Shown here: piece by piece, positions 7,996-15,913 of the stretch
Layout of the letters: each line of letters opens with the position of its first letter
Numbering within the stretch: position 1 is the stretch's first letter
Source of the DNA: Streptomyces sp. Je 1-79
GTDB taxonomy: Bacteria > Actinomycetota > Actinomycetes > Streptomycetales > Streptomycetaceae
NCBI RefSeq assembly: GCF_025195125.1
Contig: NZ_JAMGSL010000012.1
Span: forward strand, 179,837-243,836
DNA: 64,000 bases
Direction: 5' to 3'
Position numbers and translations under genes: made by a program
The notes under the pieces: generated by a model
What the model saw: the letters and a program-made list of their open reading frames with translations, nothing else
The model's database searches: none
What the model was told of the DNA's origin: nothing

Positions 7996-8574
7996 TCAGA
8001 CCATGACGAGCCGGTCCACCAACAGCCGCACCCTCGGCTCAGCGTCCTCGGGCAGCAGGCGGCCCGCTCGGGTCAGCGTCGCCAGGCCGTGCAGGGCCGC
8101 CCAGAACACCTCCGTGAACATCCCCGGGTGGACGCCCTCGCCGGCGACCTCGGCGAGGCACTCCAGCAGGGCGGCGAAGGCGTCCTTCAGTGGCTCGGGG
8201 GTGTCCTCCTGCGCGTACGCCAGGCCTCCGTCGAGCTGGAACAAGGCGTCGTAGACCGCCGGATTGCGCTCGGCGAAGTCGAGGTAGGCGCGGGCGAGGG
8301 CGTCGACCCGTTCGCGCGGGCCGTCCGCGGCGGCGGTCGCGGCACGCACCGCCGCGGCGAGCTCGGCGGCGCCCTCCAGGGCGACAGCGCCGATGATCTC
8401 GCGCTTCCCGCGGAAGTGGCTGTAGAGGACGGGCTGGCTGTATTCGATGCGCTCGGCGAGCCGACGGGTGGTGACCGCGTCCCAGCCCTGCTGCTCGGCG
8501 AGTTCGCGGGCCGTCGCCACGATGAGGCGCTCGCGCTCCGCCCGTTCGCGCTCCTTGCGTTCCTTTACCGACAT
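7996..8574 (-). CDS. TetR/AcrR family transcriptional regulator
   Basis: 192 residues. Residues 1-15 are charged (many Lys, Arg, Glu), then a TetR helix-turn-helix spans about 17-63 (TTRRLAERIEYSQPVLYSHF). A ligand-binding helical domain fills the rest, with the FAERNPAVYDALF and WAALHGLATL segments seen in the TetR WHG-type C-terminal group. It diverges from the DUF1772 gene; the intergenic region holds two matching palindromes, so it almost certainly represses both itself and that gene. Confidence 0.92.
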   Translation of the reverse strand: MSVKERKERERAERERLIVATARELAEQQGWDAVTTRRLAERIEYSQPVLYSHFRGKREIIGAVALEGAAELAAAVRAATAAADGPRERVDALARAYLDFAERNPAVYDALFQLDGGLAYAQEDTPEPLKDAFAALLECLAEVAGEGVHPGMFTEVFWAALHGLATLTRAGRLLPEDAEPRVRLLVDRLVMV

Positions 8575-8583
8575 GCATGGATT

Positions 8584-8647
8584 CTAGCACCGCTAGACAA
8601 CCGAGCGGCAGCAGTACTAGCGTTGCCTCATCAGCTAGCAACGCTAG
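8584..8647. promoter_or_regulatory. TetR operators: two CTAGCAMCGCTAG palindromes and one half site
   Basis: CTAGCACCGCTAG (8584-8596) and CTAGCAACGCTAG (8635-8647) differ at one spacer base and lie 51 bp apart. Between them ACTAGCGTTG (8616-8625) is an inverted partial copy, giving a perfect 9-bp inverted repeat CTAGCGTTG/CAACGCTAG (8617-8625, 8639-8647). The first site lies just upstream of the TetR start, the second just upstream of the ribosome site of the DUF1772 gene. Confidence 0.8.
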
Positions 8648-8665
8648 ATATGAGGAGGGGTCATC

Positions 8666-9112
8666 ATGCTCAACGTGCTCGAGGTCGTCACCACCGTGGT
8701 CGTCGGCCTGATGGTGGGGGTGGAATTCTCCGTCGCCTTCATCATGAACCGGATCCTGGACGCGCTTCCCGAGGACAGCGGGCAGATCGGCCACGCCCAC
8801 GGCGGCCGGATGCTCGGCACCCTGATGCCGTTCTGGTACATCGGCTCGCTCGTCCTCAGCGGGATCTGGGCCGTCGCCGGATGGCACCACCACGGCGCCG
8901 GACTCGTCGTCACCGCCGCCGGACTGCTGATCCTCAGCGTGGTCATGTCGATCCTGTTGCTCGTCCCGATCAACAACCGAAACAAGACCTGGACCCCCGA
9001 GAACCGGCCCGCCGACTGGAAGCAGCAGCTGCACCGCTGGAACCGCTACCACTACCTCCGCGTCGCCGTCATCATCGCCGCGTTCACCCTGCTGGTCGCC
9101 GCCCTCGCCTGA
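8666..9112 (+). CDS. DUF1772 domain membrane protein
   Basis: 148 residues with four transmembrane segments (about 5-28, 50-70, 78-100 and 128-148) and a conserved-looking WTPENRPADWKQQLHRWNRYHYLR stretch (shortened: WTPENRP...HRWNRYHYLR) before the last helix, matching the DUF1772 group. A strong GAGGAGGGG precedes the ATG. It is the evident target of the divergent TetR repressor. The biochemical role is unknown; such TetR/DUF1772 pairs are common in actinobacteria and may respond to membrane-active compounds. Confidence 0.85.
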   Translation: MLNVLEVVTTVVVGLMVGVEFSVAFIMNRILDALPEDSGQIGHAHGGRMLGTLMPFWYIGSLVLSGIWAVAGWHHHGAGLVVTAAGLLILSVVMSILLLVPINNRNKTWTPENRPADWKQQLHRWNRYHYLRVAVIIAAFTLLVAALA

Positions 9113-9147
9113 TGCAGCTGCCACTGAGATCCCACCCGATCCGCGCC

Positions 9148-9483
9148 CTAGCCGGTCGGAGTGTGACAGGGGCACCCGCACACGAGGTGGCGGACCTCCC
9201 GTACGCCCGTCTCGCGGTGGACCCCGTCCCGGCAGCGGTCGTGGCGGCCGACCGTGCAGCGCGGTGACCGGAACTCCGGCTCGGGCCCGTCCGCGAGGGC
9301 GCGGGTCACCAGGGAGAGGCTCACGGCGTCGGCGATCTCCGGAGTCACCCACCAGCCGTCACCCGCACGGTCCCGGTGCGGGCCGTCGTGCCCCACGTCC
9401 AGCACGCAGACCGAGCCGCCCCACACCGGCCGCACCACCTCCGGGATCGCGAGCACCGACCGCCTCGCCCCACAGCGGCTCAT
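9148..9483 (-). CDS. Cysteine-rich hypothetical protein
   Basis: About 111 residues starting MSRCGARRSVLAIP. Cysteines occur at the N-terminus, in VCVLDVGHDGPH, in SPRCTVGRHDRCRD and in the C-terminal VCGCPCHTPTG, which suggests a zinc-binding fold. The ATG at 9483 has GGGAG 6 nt upstream and overlaps the stop of the upstream gene as ATGA, so they form an operon. It diverges, with its partner, from the GntR gene. I do not recognise the family with certainty. Confidence 0.65.
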   Translation of the reverse strand: MSRCGARRSVLAIPEVVRPVWGGSVCVLDVGHDGPHRDRAGDGWWVTPEIADAVSLSLVTRALADGPEPEFRSPRCTVGRHDRCRDGVHRETGVREVRHLVCGCPCHTPTG

Positions 9484-9809
9484 CGGGCACTCCCGGCATG
9501 GATGTTCCGGTGATCGACGTCCACCCCGACCGTCGCCAGCCACAGCGCCCGTCGGCGCCTGCGCTGTGCACGGGCCGTCAGATACGGGCGCTCCAGGGGC
9601 GAGCGGGCGCCGTCGAGGAGCGCCGTCCGCTCCTGGGCGTACGGTGACCGCCGCGTCGGGGCGGGTGACGCGGGGCGGGGCCGGCGGTGGCGGCGGTGGG
9701 TGACCGTGCGGGGACGGTGCCTGCCGGTGGGCGGCAGGGTCAGCACGAGCAGCCCCAGCAGTACGGGAAGCAGCGCCCTGCCCAACAAACGCGCGATAGG
9801 GTTCCGCAC
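9480..9809 (-). CDS. Small hypothetical membrane protein
   Basis: 109 residues from a GTG at 9809, chosen because AGAGGAG lies 8 nt upstream. One hydrophobic segment (about residues 9-26, LGRALLPVLLGLLVLTLP) is followed by a very Arg-rich basic region, so a single-pass protein with a basic cytoplasmic tail is likely. It overlaps the next gene by 4 nt. No family recognised. It shares a divergent promoter region with the GntR gene. Confidence 0.6.
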   Translation of the reverse strand: MRNPIARLLGRALLPVLLGLLVLTLPPTGRHRPRTVTHRRHRRPRPASPAPTRRSPYAQERTALLDGARSPLERPYLTARAQRRRRRALWLATVGVDVDHRNIHAGSAR

Positions 9810-9900
9810 GTCATCAACTCCTCTAGCGGTTGGTGGCCATGCCCCGGGACCGATACCAGCGGTCGCCGGGGTTCTTCGTGTCACGTGAGCCTATAAGGCA

Positions 9901-9920
9901 TGCATAGCTCTGCATAGCTC
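9901..9920. repeat. Tandem TGCATAGCTC repeat in the divergent GntR promoter region
   Basis: TGCATAGCTC occurs twice head to tail (9901-9910 and 9911-9920) between the small membrane protein gene and the GntR gene. Its 10-bp period places both copies on one DNA face. A role as the GntR operator is inferred from position. Confidence 0.55.
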
Positions 9921-9961
9921 ACTATTGGTTCGCACAGGTCTTCGATGCTTACGTTGGTCGG

Positions 9962-10246
9962 GTGACCGACCGCAGCCAGATCCCCGAGTTCGACCCGCAA
10001 GGCCCCCAGCTGGTGTACGTCGCGGTGGCCGACCACATCGCCGCCCGTATCGCGGCCGGGGAGCTGACCCCAGGCGCTCGCCTGCCCGCCGAGCGAGACC
10101 TCGCCGAGGAGTACGGCGTCGCCTACCTGACGGTCCGGCGCGCGGCCCGGGTCCTGCGCGAGCGAGGCCTGATCCTGACCGTCCACGGCAAGGGCACCTT
10201 CGTCGCCGACCCGCTGCCGACGGACGAGGGTCAACAGCACGTGTGA
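9962..10246 (+). CDS. Short GntR family winged-helix regulator
   Basis: 94 residues: essentially only a GntR DNA-binding domain (residues 15-85, with LTPGARLPAERDLAEEYGV and RVLRERGLILTVHGKGTFV). There is no room for a FadR- or UTRA-type effector domain, so it resembles the short plasmid-type or YtrA-like regulators. GTG start at 9962. A deaminase gene follows 31 nt downstream and a two-gene operon diverges from it; it may control both. Confidence 0.88.
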   Translation: MTDRSQIPEFDPQGPQLVYVAVADHIAARIAAGELTPGARLPAERDLAEEYGVAYLTVRRAARVLRERGLILTVHGKGTFVADPLPTDEGQQHV

Positions 10247-10277
10247 TCCCCCCACCCCACCGGGGAAGAGTCCCCCC

Positions 10278-10730
10278 GTGGACCTGGAACAGGCACGGCA
10301 ATGGCTCGGTACCGCCCTCGGCGAGGCGCGGGCCGGGCGGGGTGAGGGCGGGATTCCGATCGGGGCCGCGCTGTACGGCGCCGACGGAGCTCTCCTCGGG
10401 CGCGGGCGCAACCGGCGCGTGCAGGACGGGGATCCCTCGACGCACGCGGAGACGGCCGCCTTCCGGGCCGCCGGCCGGCAGCGGTCGTACCGGGGGACGA
10501 CCATGGTGACGACCCTGTCGCCGTGCTGGTACTGCTCCGGGCTCGTCCGGCAGTTCGGGATCTCGCGCCTGGTCGTCGGGGAGGCGGAGACCTTCCACGG
10601 CGGCCACGACTGGCTGGCCGAGCACGGGGTCGACGTCGTCGTGCTCGACGATCCGGCGTGCGTCGCGCTCATGCGGGAGTTCATCGGGAAGCATCCGGCA
10701 CTGTGGAACGAGGACATCGGCGATGAGTGA
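10278..10730 (+). CDS. Nucleoside/cytosine deaminase family protein
   Basis: 150-residue cytidine-deaminase-like zinc hydrolase. The zinc ligands and general base are visible: HAE (H56, E58) and PCWYC (C83, C86). It resembles bacterial and yeast cytosine deaminases and guanine deaminases in size. GTG start at 10278. The 3' end overlaps the start of the oxygenase gene by 8 nt, so they are coexpressed. The exact base or nucleoside deaminated cannot be read from the sequence. Confidence 0.88.
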   Translation: MDLEQARQWLGTALGEARAGRGEGGIPIGAALYGADGALLGRGRNRRVQDGDPSTHAETAAFRAAGRQRSYRGTTMVTTLSPCWYCSGLVRQFGISRLVVGEAETFHGGHDWLAEHGVDVVVLDDPACVALMREFIGKHPALWNEDIGDE

Positions 10731-11631
10731 GGCGAACCTTCCGACGATCGATCTCAGCCGGGACCCCGCCCCCCAGCTCCCCGCCGTCGACCGCGCCCTG
10801 CGCGAGGCCGGCTTCCTGCTGGTGTCGGGGCACGGCGTCGACCCCGGTCTGCGTGCGGCGATCCGGGACGTGGCCCGGCGCTTCTTCCACCTGCCGGCCG
10901 CCGTCAAGGAGCCGTACGCGGTACGGGTCGGCGGGCGCGGGTGGCTCGGGCCGGGCGCGGAGGCCAACGGGTACGCGGAGGGCACGGCGACCCCGCCCGA
11001 CCTGAAGGAGTCGCTCTCGTTCGCGGCCGACACACCCACCGGGGACCCGGCCGTGGACGCCGAGTGGTTCCTGCCGAACACCTGGCCCGCCGAGGTGCCC
11101 GAGCTGAAACCGCTGGTGGAGCGCTATCTGGCGCAGATGCGGAGCCTGTCCGACCGGGTCCTGGACCTCCTCGGCGAGGCGCTCGGCGAGGAGCGGGACT
11201 TCTTCACCCGGCACACCGGGCACCCCACGTTCGGCTTCAACGTCAACTGGTATCCGGGGCGGGAGCGGACGGGCGATCCGGAGCCGGGCCAGTTCCGGAT
11301 CGGGCCGCACACCGACTTCGGCACGGTCACCGTCCTGGACCGGCAGGCGGGCAAGGGCGGCCTCCAGGTCTTCACCGACGCCCACGGCTGGCAGGACGCG
11401 CCCTTCGATCCCGCCGCGTTCACCGTCAACATCGGTGACGTGATGGCCGGCTGGACCGGCGGGCGGTGGCGCTCCGGCCGGCATCGCGTGCTTCCGCCGC
11501 CCGCCGACGTACCCGCCGAGGAGCTGATCTCACTCGTGTACTTCTACGAGTGCGATCCCGGCACCACGATCCACGGCATCGAGTCCCACGCCTACCTCCG
11601 TGCCCAGCTCGACGCGATCGCCACGGACTGA
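10723..11631 (+). CDS. Isopenicillin N synthase-like 2OG-Fe(II) oxygenase family protein
   Basis: 302 residues. The N-terminal DIOX_N-type region (FLLVSGHGV, residues 31-39) and the jelly-roll core with iron ligands HTD (H196, D198) and GRHRV (H254) are intact. The position that usually holds Arg of the RxS cosubstrate motif reads LIS here, so 2-oxoglutarate binding may be altered. It is translationally coupled to the deaminase, suggesting a shared pathway on a modified base or nucleoside, but the substrate is unknown. Confidence 0.88.
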   Translation: MSEANLPTIDLSRDPAPQLPAVDRALREAGFLLVSGHGVDPGLRAAIRDVARRFFHLPAAVKEPYAVRVGGRGWLGPGAEANGYAEGTATPPDLKESLSFAADTPTGDPAVDAEWFLPNTWPAEVPELKPLVERYLAQMRSLSDRVLDLLGEALGEERDFFTRHTGHPTFGFNVNWYPGRERTGDPEPGQFRIGPHTDFGTVTVLDRQAGKGGLQVFTDAHGWQDAPFDPAAFTVNIGDVMAGWTGGRWRSGRHRVLPPPADVPAEELISLVYFYECDPGTTIHGIESHAYLRAQLDAIATD

Positions 11632-11731
11632 CAACACCCGCACAAAAGTCCCGCACCAGAGTCGAAAAGCCTGCCGCTTTCCCAACACGCCGTCGATATC
11701 CTTGAGTTGACTGTGACGGGGGTGGCAGCAC

Positions 11732-13789
11732 GTGGACAGAGAGCTGTACGGACGCGAGGCGGTCTTCCAGGAGGCCGGGCTGGCGGCCAGGCTGATCGGA
11801 CTGAGCCCGTACCGCTATGCCCGTACCGCGTACGAGCACGGCGACGACCCGCCCGTCACCGTCTTCACCGGCGGCCGGGGCATGGGCAAGACCGCCCTGC
11901 TCAAGCAGGTCCGCAACGCCTACAAGGCAGCCACTCCGCTCGCCCTGCTCGACTGCGCGCACATCGAGCCGCCCGCCGACCACGGCCCCGGCTGGAACCC
12001 GCTCACCGGGGCGCTCGGCGAACTCGCCGTACAGCTGGCGCCGCGCGTGCTCGCGGCCAAGCCCGTGCAGTTCCCGCGGCTCTCGCTCGGTCTGGTCGCC
12101 GTCGCGTCCATCAGCTGGTCGCAGGAGGACGACGAGCGGGCCCGGCGTGATCTTCAGCGCCTCGGACCGGTCCTCTCGACCGTCGACGCGGCCAAGGGCG
12201 CCGCGGCGAACTGGGTCACCAAGGTCCTCACCAAGCTCGCCGCCAACTTCGCCGAGGCCACCGCGCCCATGGCCGGGCTCCTCGCCGAGGCGACCGTCGA
12301 GACGGTCCTGGAGGAGGTCTTCGGCCGCTTCCAGCAGAAGGCCGAGAGCTGGTACGGGAGTTACCGCAACGCCGGCGGGCGCGGCAAGGCCGGGCTCCAG
12401 CAGCTCGCGATGGACTTCGAGCAGGGCGGCCGCCGCCGCCGCGAGGCCGAGGACTTCCTCGTCGGCGCACTGATCGAGGACCTGGTCCGCGCCTTCACCG
12501 GGCTCGCCAACCGCGGCGCCCGGCGCGGCCGGCCCGTCCTGCTCCTCGACAACGCCCACGAGCCGCTCGGCCGGCGGCTGGTCGAGCCGATCCTGCGGGC
12601 CCGCGCCGACGGCCGCCGCGACCGGGTCGTCGTCATCGCCGCCTCCCGCGTCCGCGACCACGACGGCATCCGGCACGCGGCCCGGCTGCGGCTGTCCGAG
12701 ACCGCGCACCGCGCGCCCTGCCCTCGTGGCCCGGACGTCACCTCCGGGATCCTCGCCGTCGAACTGCCCCCGCTGTCGCCCGCCCAGACCCAGAGCGCCT
12801 TCGACCGCTTCGACCCGGCGGGCCGGACACCGGCCGAACTGGCCCGGGCCGTCCACCGGCTGACCGGCGGACGCCCGCTCGGCGTGGTCCTGCTCGGCCG
12901 GGCCGCGGGCGACGCGCCCGCCCCCCAGAAGCCCTCGCTGACCCCCGGCGCGCTGCTCGACCTCACGGTCGAGCTGCGCGAGGACAGCGCCCCGGTGCCG
13001 GTCGCCCCCACCCTCCTCGAAGAGCTCCTGCCACGCCTTCGTCACGGCCCCTTCGCCGTGCTCGCCGCCGCCCACGACGAGGAGTCCGCACGCCTGCTCG
13101 CCCGGACCCGGCTGCGCGGCGAGTCCCTCGACGGCGACATGGCCCTGCGCGTACGGGACCTGCTGCGCGCGGAGGACTGGCCGGAGGGCCCCGAGCACTT
13201 CGTCGCCGACCCGCTCCTGCGCGCCCTGCTCCTGCACCGGCTGCGCTTCGAGGACGGGGAGGGGTACGCGACCTGGCGGGCGGTCCACGAGACCCTGCAC
13301 CGGCACTACGCCCCCGGGCCCGTCCCGTACCGGCTCCACCAGGAGCTGGCGCTCGGCCGGACCGACGACGCGGTGACCCATCTGCGCCTCACCTTCCCCG
13401 AGGCGGACGTCCTCGGCTGGCTCGGACGGCTGCGGTTCATCGCCTCCGCGCCCTACCCGCGCGACCGGGACCGCACCGGGCCCGACGCGCGGCGGGCGAT
13501 CGCGCTCGGCCAGGGGCCCGGCGAATCGCTGCCCGCCACGTACGACGACGACACCGTCGAACTCCACCTGAGCCTGCGGCGGCTGTTGCACGCCGTATGG
13601 CTGCTCACCGATCCGCTCGCGCTCCCCGACGAGGACGTGACCGACAAGCTGGCGCACGAGCTGCGCCAGCTCTCCGGTCGTCATCGGACGGGGAACAGTC
13701 CGCTGTGGGACGCGGCCACCCACTGGCCGAGGGACATTCGCGCCTGGCGGGGGCTCTCGCTCCCGCCGGGCGCGGAGAACGGAGTCTGA
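11732..13789 (+). CDS. Large P-loop ATPase (STAND/AAA-like) of unknown function
   Basis: 685 residues starting at a GTG. Walker A is GGRGMGKT (residues 47-54) and a Walker B-like strand VLLLDNAHE ends at D273. Between them lies a long helical insert (about residues 85-230), and the C-terminal half is a helical region with LRLRLTF-like segments and no clear effector domain. The membrane-anchored solute-binding protein follows after 4 nt, so the pair is one operon. An ORC/STAND-type signalling ATPase is my best guess. Confidence 0.7.
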   Translation: MDRELYGREAVFQEAGLAARLIGLSPYRYARTAYEHGDDPPVTVFTGGRGMGKTALLKQVRNAYKAATPLALLDCAHIEPPADHGPGWNPLTGALGELAVQLAPRVLAAKPVQFPRLSLGLVAVASISWSQEDDERARRDLQRLGPVLSTVDAAKGAAANWVTKVLTKLAANFAEATAPMAGLLAEATVETVLEEVFGRFQQKAESWYGSYRNAGGRGKAGLQQLAMDFEQGGRRRREAEDFLVGALIEDLVRAFTGLANRGARRGRPVLLLDNAHEPLGRRLVEPILRARADGRRDRVVVIAASRVRDHDGIRHAARLRLSETAHRAPCPRGPDVTSGILAVELPPLSPAQTQSAFDRFDPAGRTPAELARAVHRLTGGRPLGVVLLGRAAGDAPAPQKPSLTPGALLDLTVELREDSAPVPVAPTLLEELLPRLRHGPFAVLAAAHDEESARLLARTRLRGESLDGDMALRVRDLLRAEDWPEGPEHFVADPLLRALLLHRLRFEDGEGYATWRAVHETLHRHYAPGPVPYRLHQELALGRTDDAVTHLRLTFPEADVLGWLGRLRFIASAPYPRDRDRTGPDARRAIALGQGPGESLPATYDDDTVELHLSLRRLLHAVWLLTDPLALPDEDVTDKLAHELRQLSGRHRTGNSPLWDAATHWPRDIRAWRGLSLPPGAENGV

Positions 13790-13793
13790 GGCC

Positions 13794-15332
13794 ATGGTCG
13801 GCCCACTGCGCTACCGCCTCTGGTACACCACCCGTCAGAAGATCCTCACGTCGGCGGTCGCCCTCGTCGTCCTCGGCTCACTGGCCGGATACGCCGTCGA
13901 CCGCGTCACCACCCCGGAGGACCGTTCCTGCGCCGCCGGTGTGGAACGGCCCCAGGGCAGCACCGAGTGCATAGGCGTCAACGGCGACGGGTTCGACTTC
14001 GGCGTCCCGTCGCTGACCGTGATCACCGGACGGATCCGCGACGAGAACCGCGCCCTGAAGGCCGACGAGTACGCGACGGTCGCCCTGCTGCTGCCGATCA
14101 CCTCCACGGACAGCGGCATGCGGGAGAAGGTCCTGCACGAGATCCAGGGCGCCTTCGCCCGGCAGTACCGGGCCAACCACGAGTCGAACAGCGAGACCCC
14201 GAAGATCCGGCTCGTCCTCGCCAACACCGGCAAGGGCAACGCCCATTGGCGTACGACGGTCGAGCGGTTGAAGACGATGACCGGCGGGAGCGACCGGCTG
14301 CGGGCGGTCTCCGGGGTCGCCACCTCCTCGACCGAGGTACGGGAGGCGGTGACGGCCCTGACCGGCGCGGGCATCGCGGTCGTCGGCACCACCATCACCG
14401 CCGACGACATCGCCAACGGGCCCGGCACGGGCAACAACCGCTACCCCGGTCTCGCCCGCGTCTCCCCCACCAACGGCGACGAGGCGAAGGCCCTGGCCCA
14501 CTTCGGGAAGGTCGAGGGGTCGAAGGCGCTGCTCGTCCAGGACACCCGGACCGGCGACCACTACACGGACACGCTGAAGGCGGCGTTCTCGGCCTCCCTC
14601 AAGGGCGCGCCCCACGAGCCGCAGCTGTTCACCTCGCCCGCGGACCCGACGGAGGAGGGCACGACCGCCAACACCTTCCGCCAGATCACCCATCTGATCT
14701 GCGACACGAGGGCGGAGACCGTCTTCTTCGCGGGACGCCACACACAGCTGCGGCAGTTCATCAACGCGCTCGGCGCACGGGGCTGCGCCGAGCGGCCGTT
14801 CACGATCCTGACCGGCGACGAGGGCTCGTACCTGGGCGCGGACCGCAAGCTCAACCGGGCCGCGCTGAAGGCGAAGCTGACCGTGCGCTACGCCTCGCTC
14901 GCGCACCCGGACGCCTGGAAGCCGGCGCCGGGCCGCCCGGTCCCGGGGACGGGCGGCTCGACGGCCGCGTACGAGACGTTCCTCGCGGACATCGCCAAGG
15001 CGGCGAAGCAGCCGGTCCCGCTCGCGGACGGCCAGGCGATCGTGGCGTACGACGCGATGGCGACGGCGGTACACGCGATCCGCCAGGCGACCCCGCAGGG
15101 CGTCCAGTACCCGGAACTGGCGGACGTGGTCACGCAGTGGCCCCAGGTGAAGGGCTCGCTCCGGGTCGACGGCGCGAGCGGCTGGATCTGCCTGGACAAC
15201 TTCGGCAACCCGTACAACAAGGCGGTCCCGATCGTGGAACTGGCCCAGGACGGCTCGCAGCGGTTCGTCCAGATCGCCTGGCCGGAGGGCCGGGCCCCGG
15301 CGAAGGACTGCCTCCCGCCGAGGAGGGGCTGA
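13794..15332 (+). CDS. Membrane-anchored periplasmic-binding-protein-like protein
   Basis: 512 residues. A short cytoplasmic head is followed by one transmembrane segment (about 19-36), then an extracellular type I periplasmic-binding fold like branched-chain amino acid receptors (YATVALLLPITS near 88, and a FTILTGDEGSYLG segment near 335). No lipobox and no ABC permease or ATPase subunit lies nearby. It overlaps the operon of the P-loop ATPase (4-nt gap). Sensing of an external ligand for the ATPase is inferred. Confidence 0.7.
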   Translation: MVGPLRYRLWYTTRQKILTSAVALVVLGSLAGYAVDRVTTPEDRSCAAGVERPQGSTECIGVNGDGFDFGVPSLTVITGRIRDENRALKADEYATVALLLPITSTDSGMREKVLHEIQGAFARQYRANHESNSETPKIRLVLANTGKGNAHWRTTVERLKTMTGGSDRLRAVSGVATSSTEVREAVTALTGAGIAVVGTTITADDIANGPGTGNNRYPGLARVSPTNGDEAKALAHFGKVEGSKALLVQDTRTGDHYTDTLKAAFSASLKGAPHEPQLFTSPADPTEEGTTANTFRQITHLICDTRAETVFFAGRHTQLRQFINALGARGCAERPFTILTGDEGSYLGADRKLNRAALKAKLTVRYASLAHPDAWKPAPGRPVPGTGGSTAAYETFLADIAKAAKQPVPLADGQAIVAYDAMATAVHAIRQATPQGVQYPELADVVTQWPQVKGSLRVDGASGWICLDNFGNPYNKAVPIVELAQDGSQRFVQIAWPEGRAPAKDCLPPRRG

Positions 15333-15348
15333 CGCACGGCGGGCGCCC

Positions 15349-15876
15349 CTACGGCTCCCACCTGGGCCACGGGGCGTCCTCCCGTACGTACAGCTCCCGC
15401 AGGTGCTGCCATCGGTCCGGCGTCCACTCCCGCCAGTCCGTGGGGCGGCCGTCCAGCGCCGCCGCGAGCCGCTCGAAGTGGTCGTGCCACCCGGCGAGGG
15501 TGTCCAGCTTCTCCTCGTGCGTCCCGCGGATCTCGTTGGTGAAACGCAGCACGGTCGACCCGCCGCCTCCGGCCGGTTCCAGATGGAACCGGATCCGGCC
15601 GTGCGGCGGGCCGACCGTGTACTCGGCCACGTACTCCGGGTCCCAGGCGGTCACCTGCCCCGAGACCTCCGCGCCGCCGTTCAGCCAGCGCAGCGACACC
15701 GCCCCGCCGAGCCTCGGCTCCAGCGGATCCGCCGCGCAGAGCCACTGCGGCAGGCCCTCCGGCGTCGCGACGGCCGCCCAGACCCGCACCATCGGGTGCG
15801 GCAGGTCGATCACGTACCGCAGGTGATGCAGGTTGCCGTCGTGGGTGTCGCACCTGCCCCGAGGTATCTCGCTCAT
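15349..15876 (-). CDS. SRPBCC/START-like domain protein (AHSA1 type)
   Basis: 175 residues. A helix-grip fold is suggested by VRVWAAVATPEGLPQWLCA near the N-terminus, the beta strands of the middle, and TLAGWHDHFERLAAALDG near 130-150, a signature of the AHSA1/ATPase-activator group. It likely binds a hydrophobic ligand, but no specific role is evident. It runs convergent with the solute-binding protein gene (16-nt gap). Confidence 0.8.
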   Translation of the reverse strand: MSEIPRGRCDTHDGNLHHLRYVIDLPHPMVRVWAAVATPEGLPQWLCAADPLEPRLGGAVSLRWLNGGAEVSGQVTAWDPEYVAEYTVGPPHGRIRFHLEPAGGGGSTVLRFTNEIRGTHEEKLDTLAGWHDHFERLAAALDGRPTDWREWTPDRWQHLRELYVREDAPWPRWEP

Positions 15877-15913
15877 ACCTCCAGCGTGGCGCCGGGGCAG
15901 GTGCTGTGCCAGC

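Noticed and set aside
8039..9352. Long minus-strand frame across the TetR/DUF1772 region
   Set aside because: It covers two better supported genes and their operator region and has no family features.
12360..12365. TTA in the ATPase gene as a bldA codon
   Set aside because: It spans AGT TAC and is out of frame. Other TTA strings in coding regions (5649, 16058, 18953, 38667, 54739, 60988) were likewise out of frame.
11426..13795. A 789-residue open frame on the minus strand opposite the P-loop ATPase
   Set aside because: It is a codon-bias shadow: no ribosome site, low-complexity Arg/Gly/Glu composition and no recognisable domain, while the + strand gene has Walker motifs.
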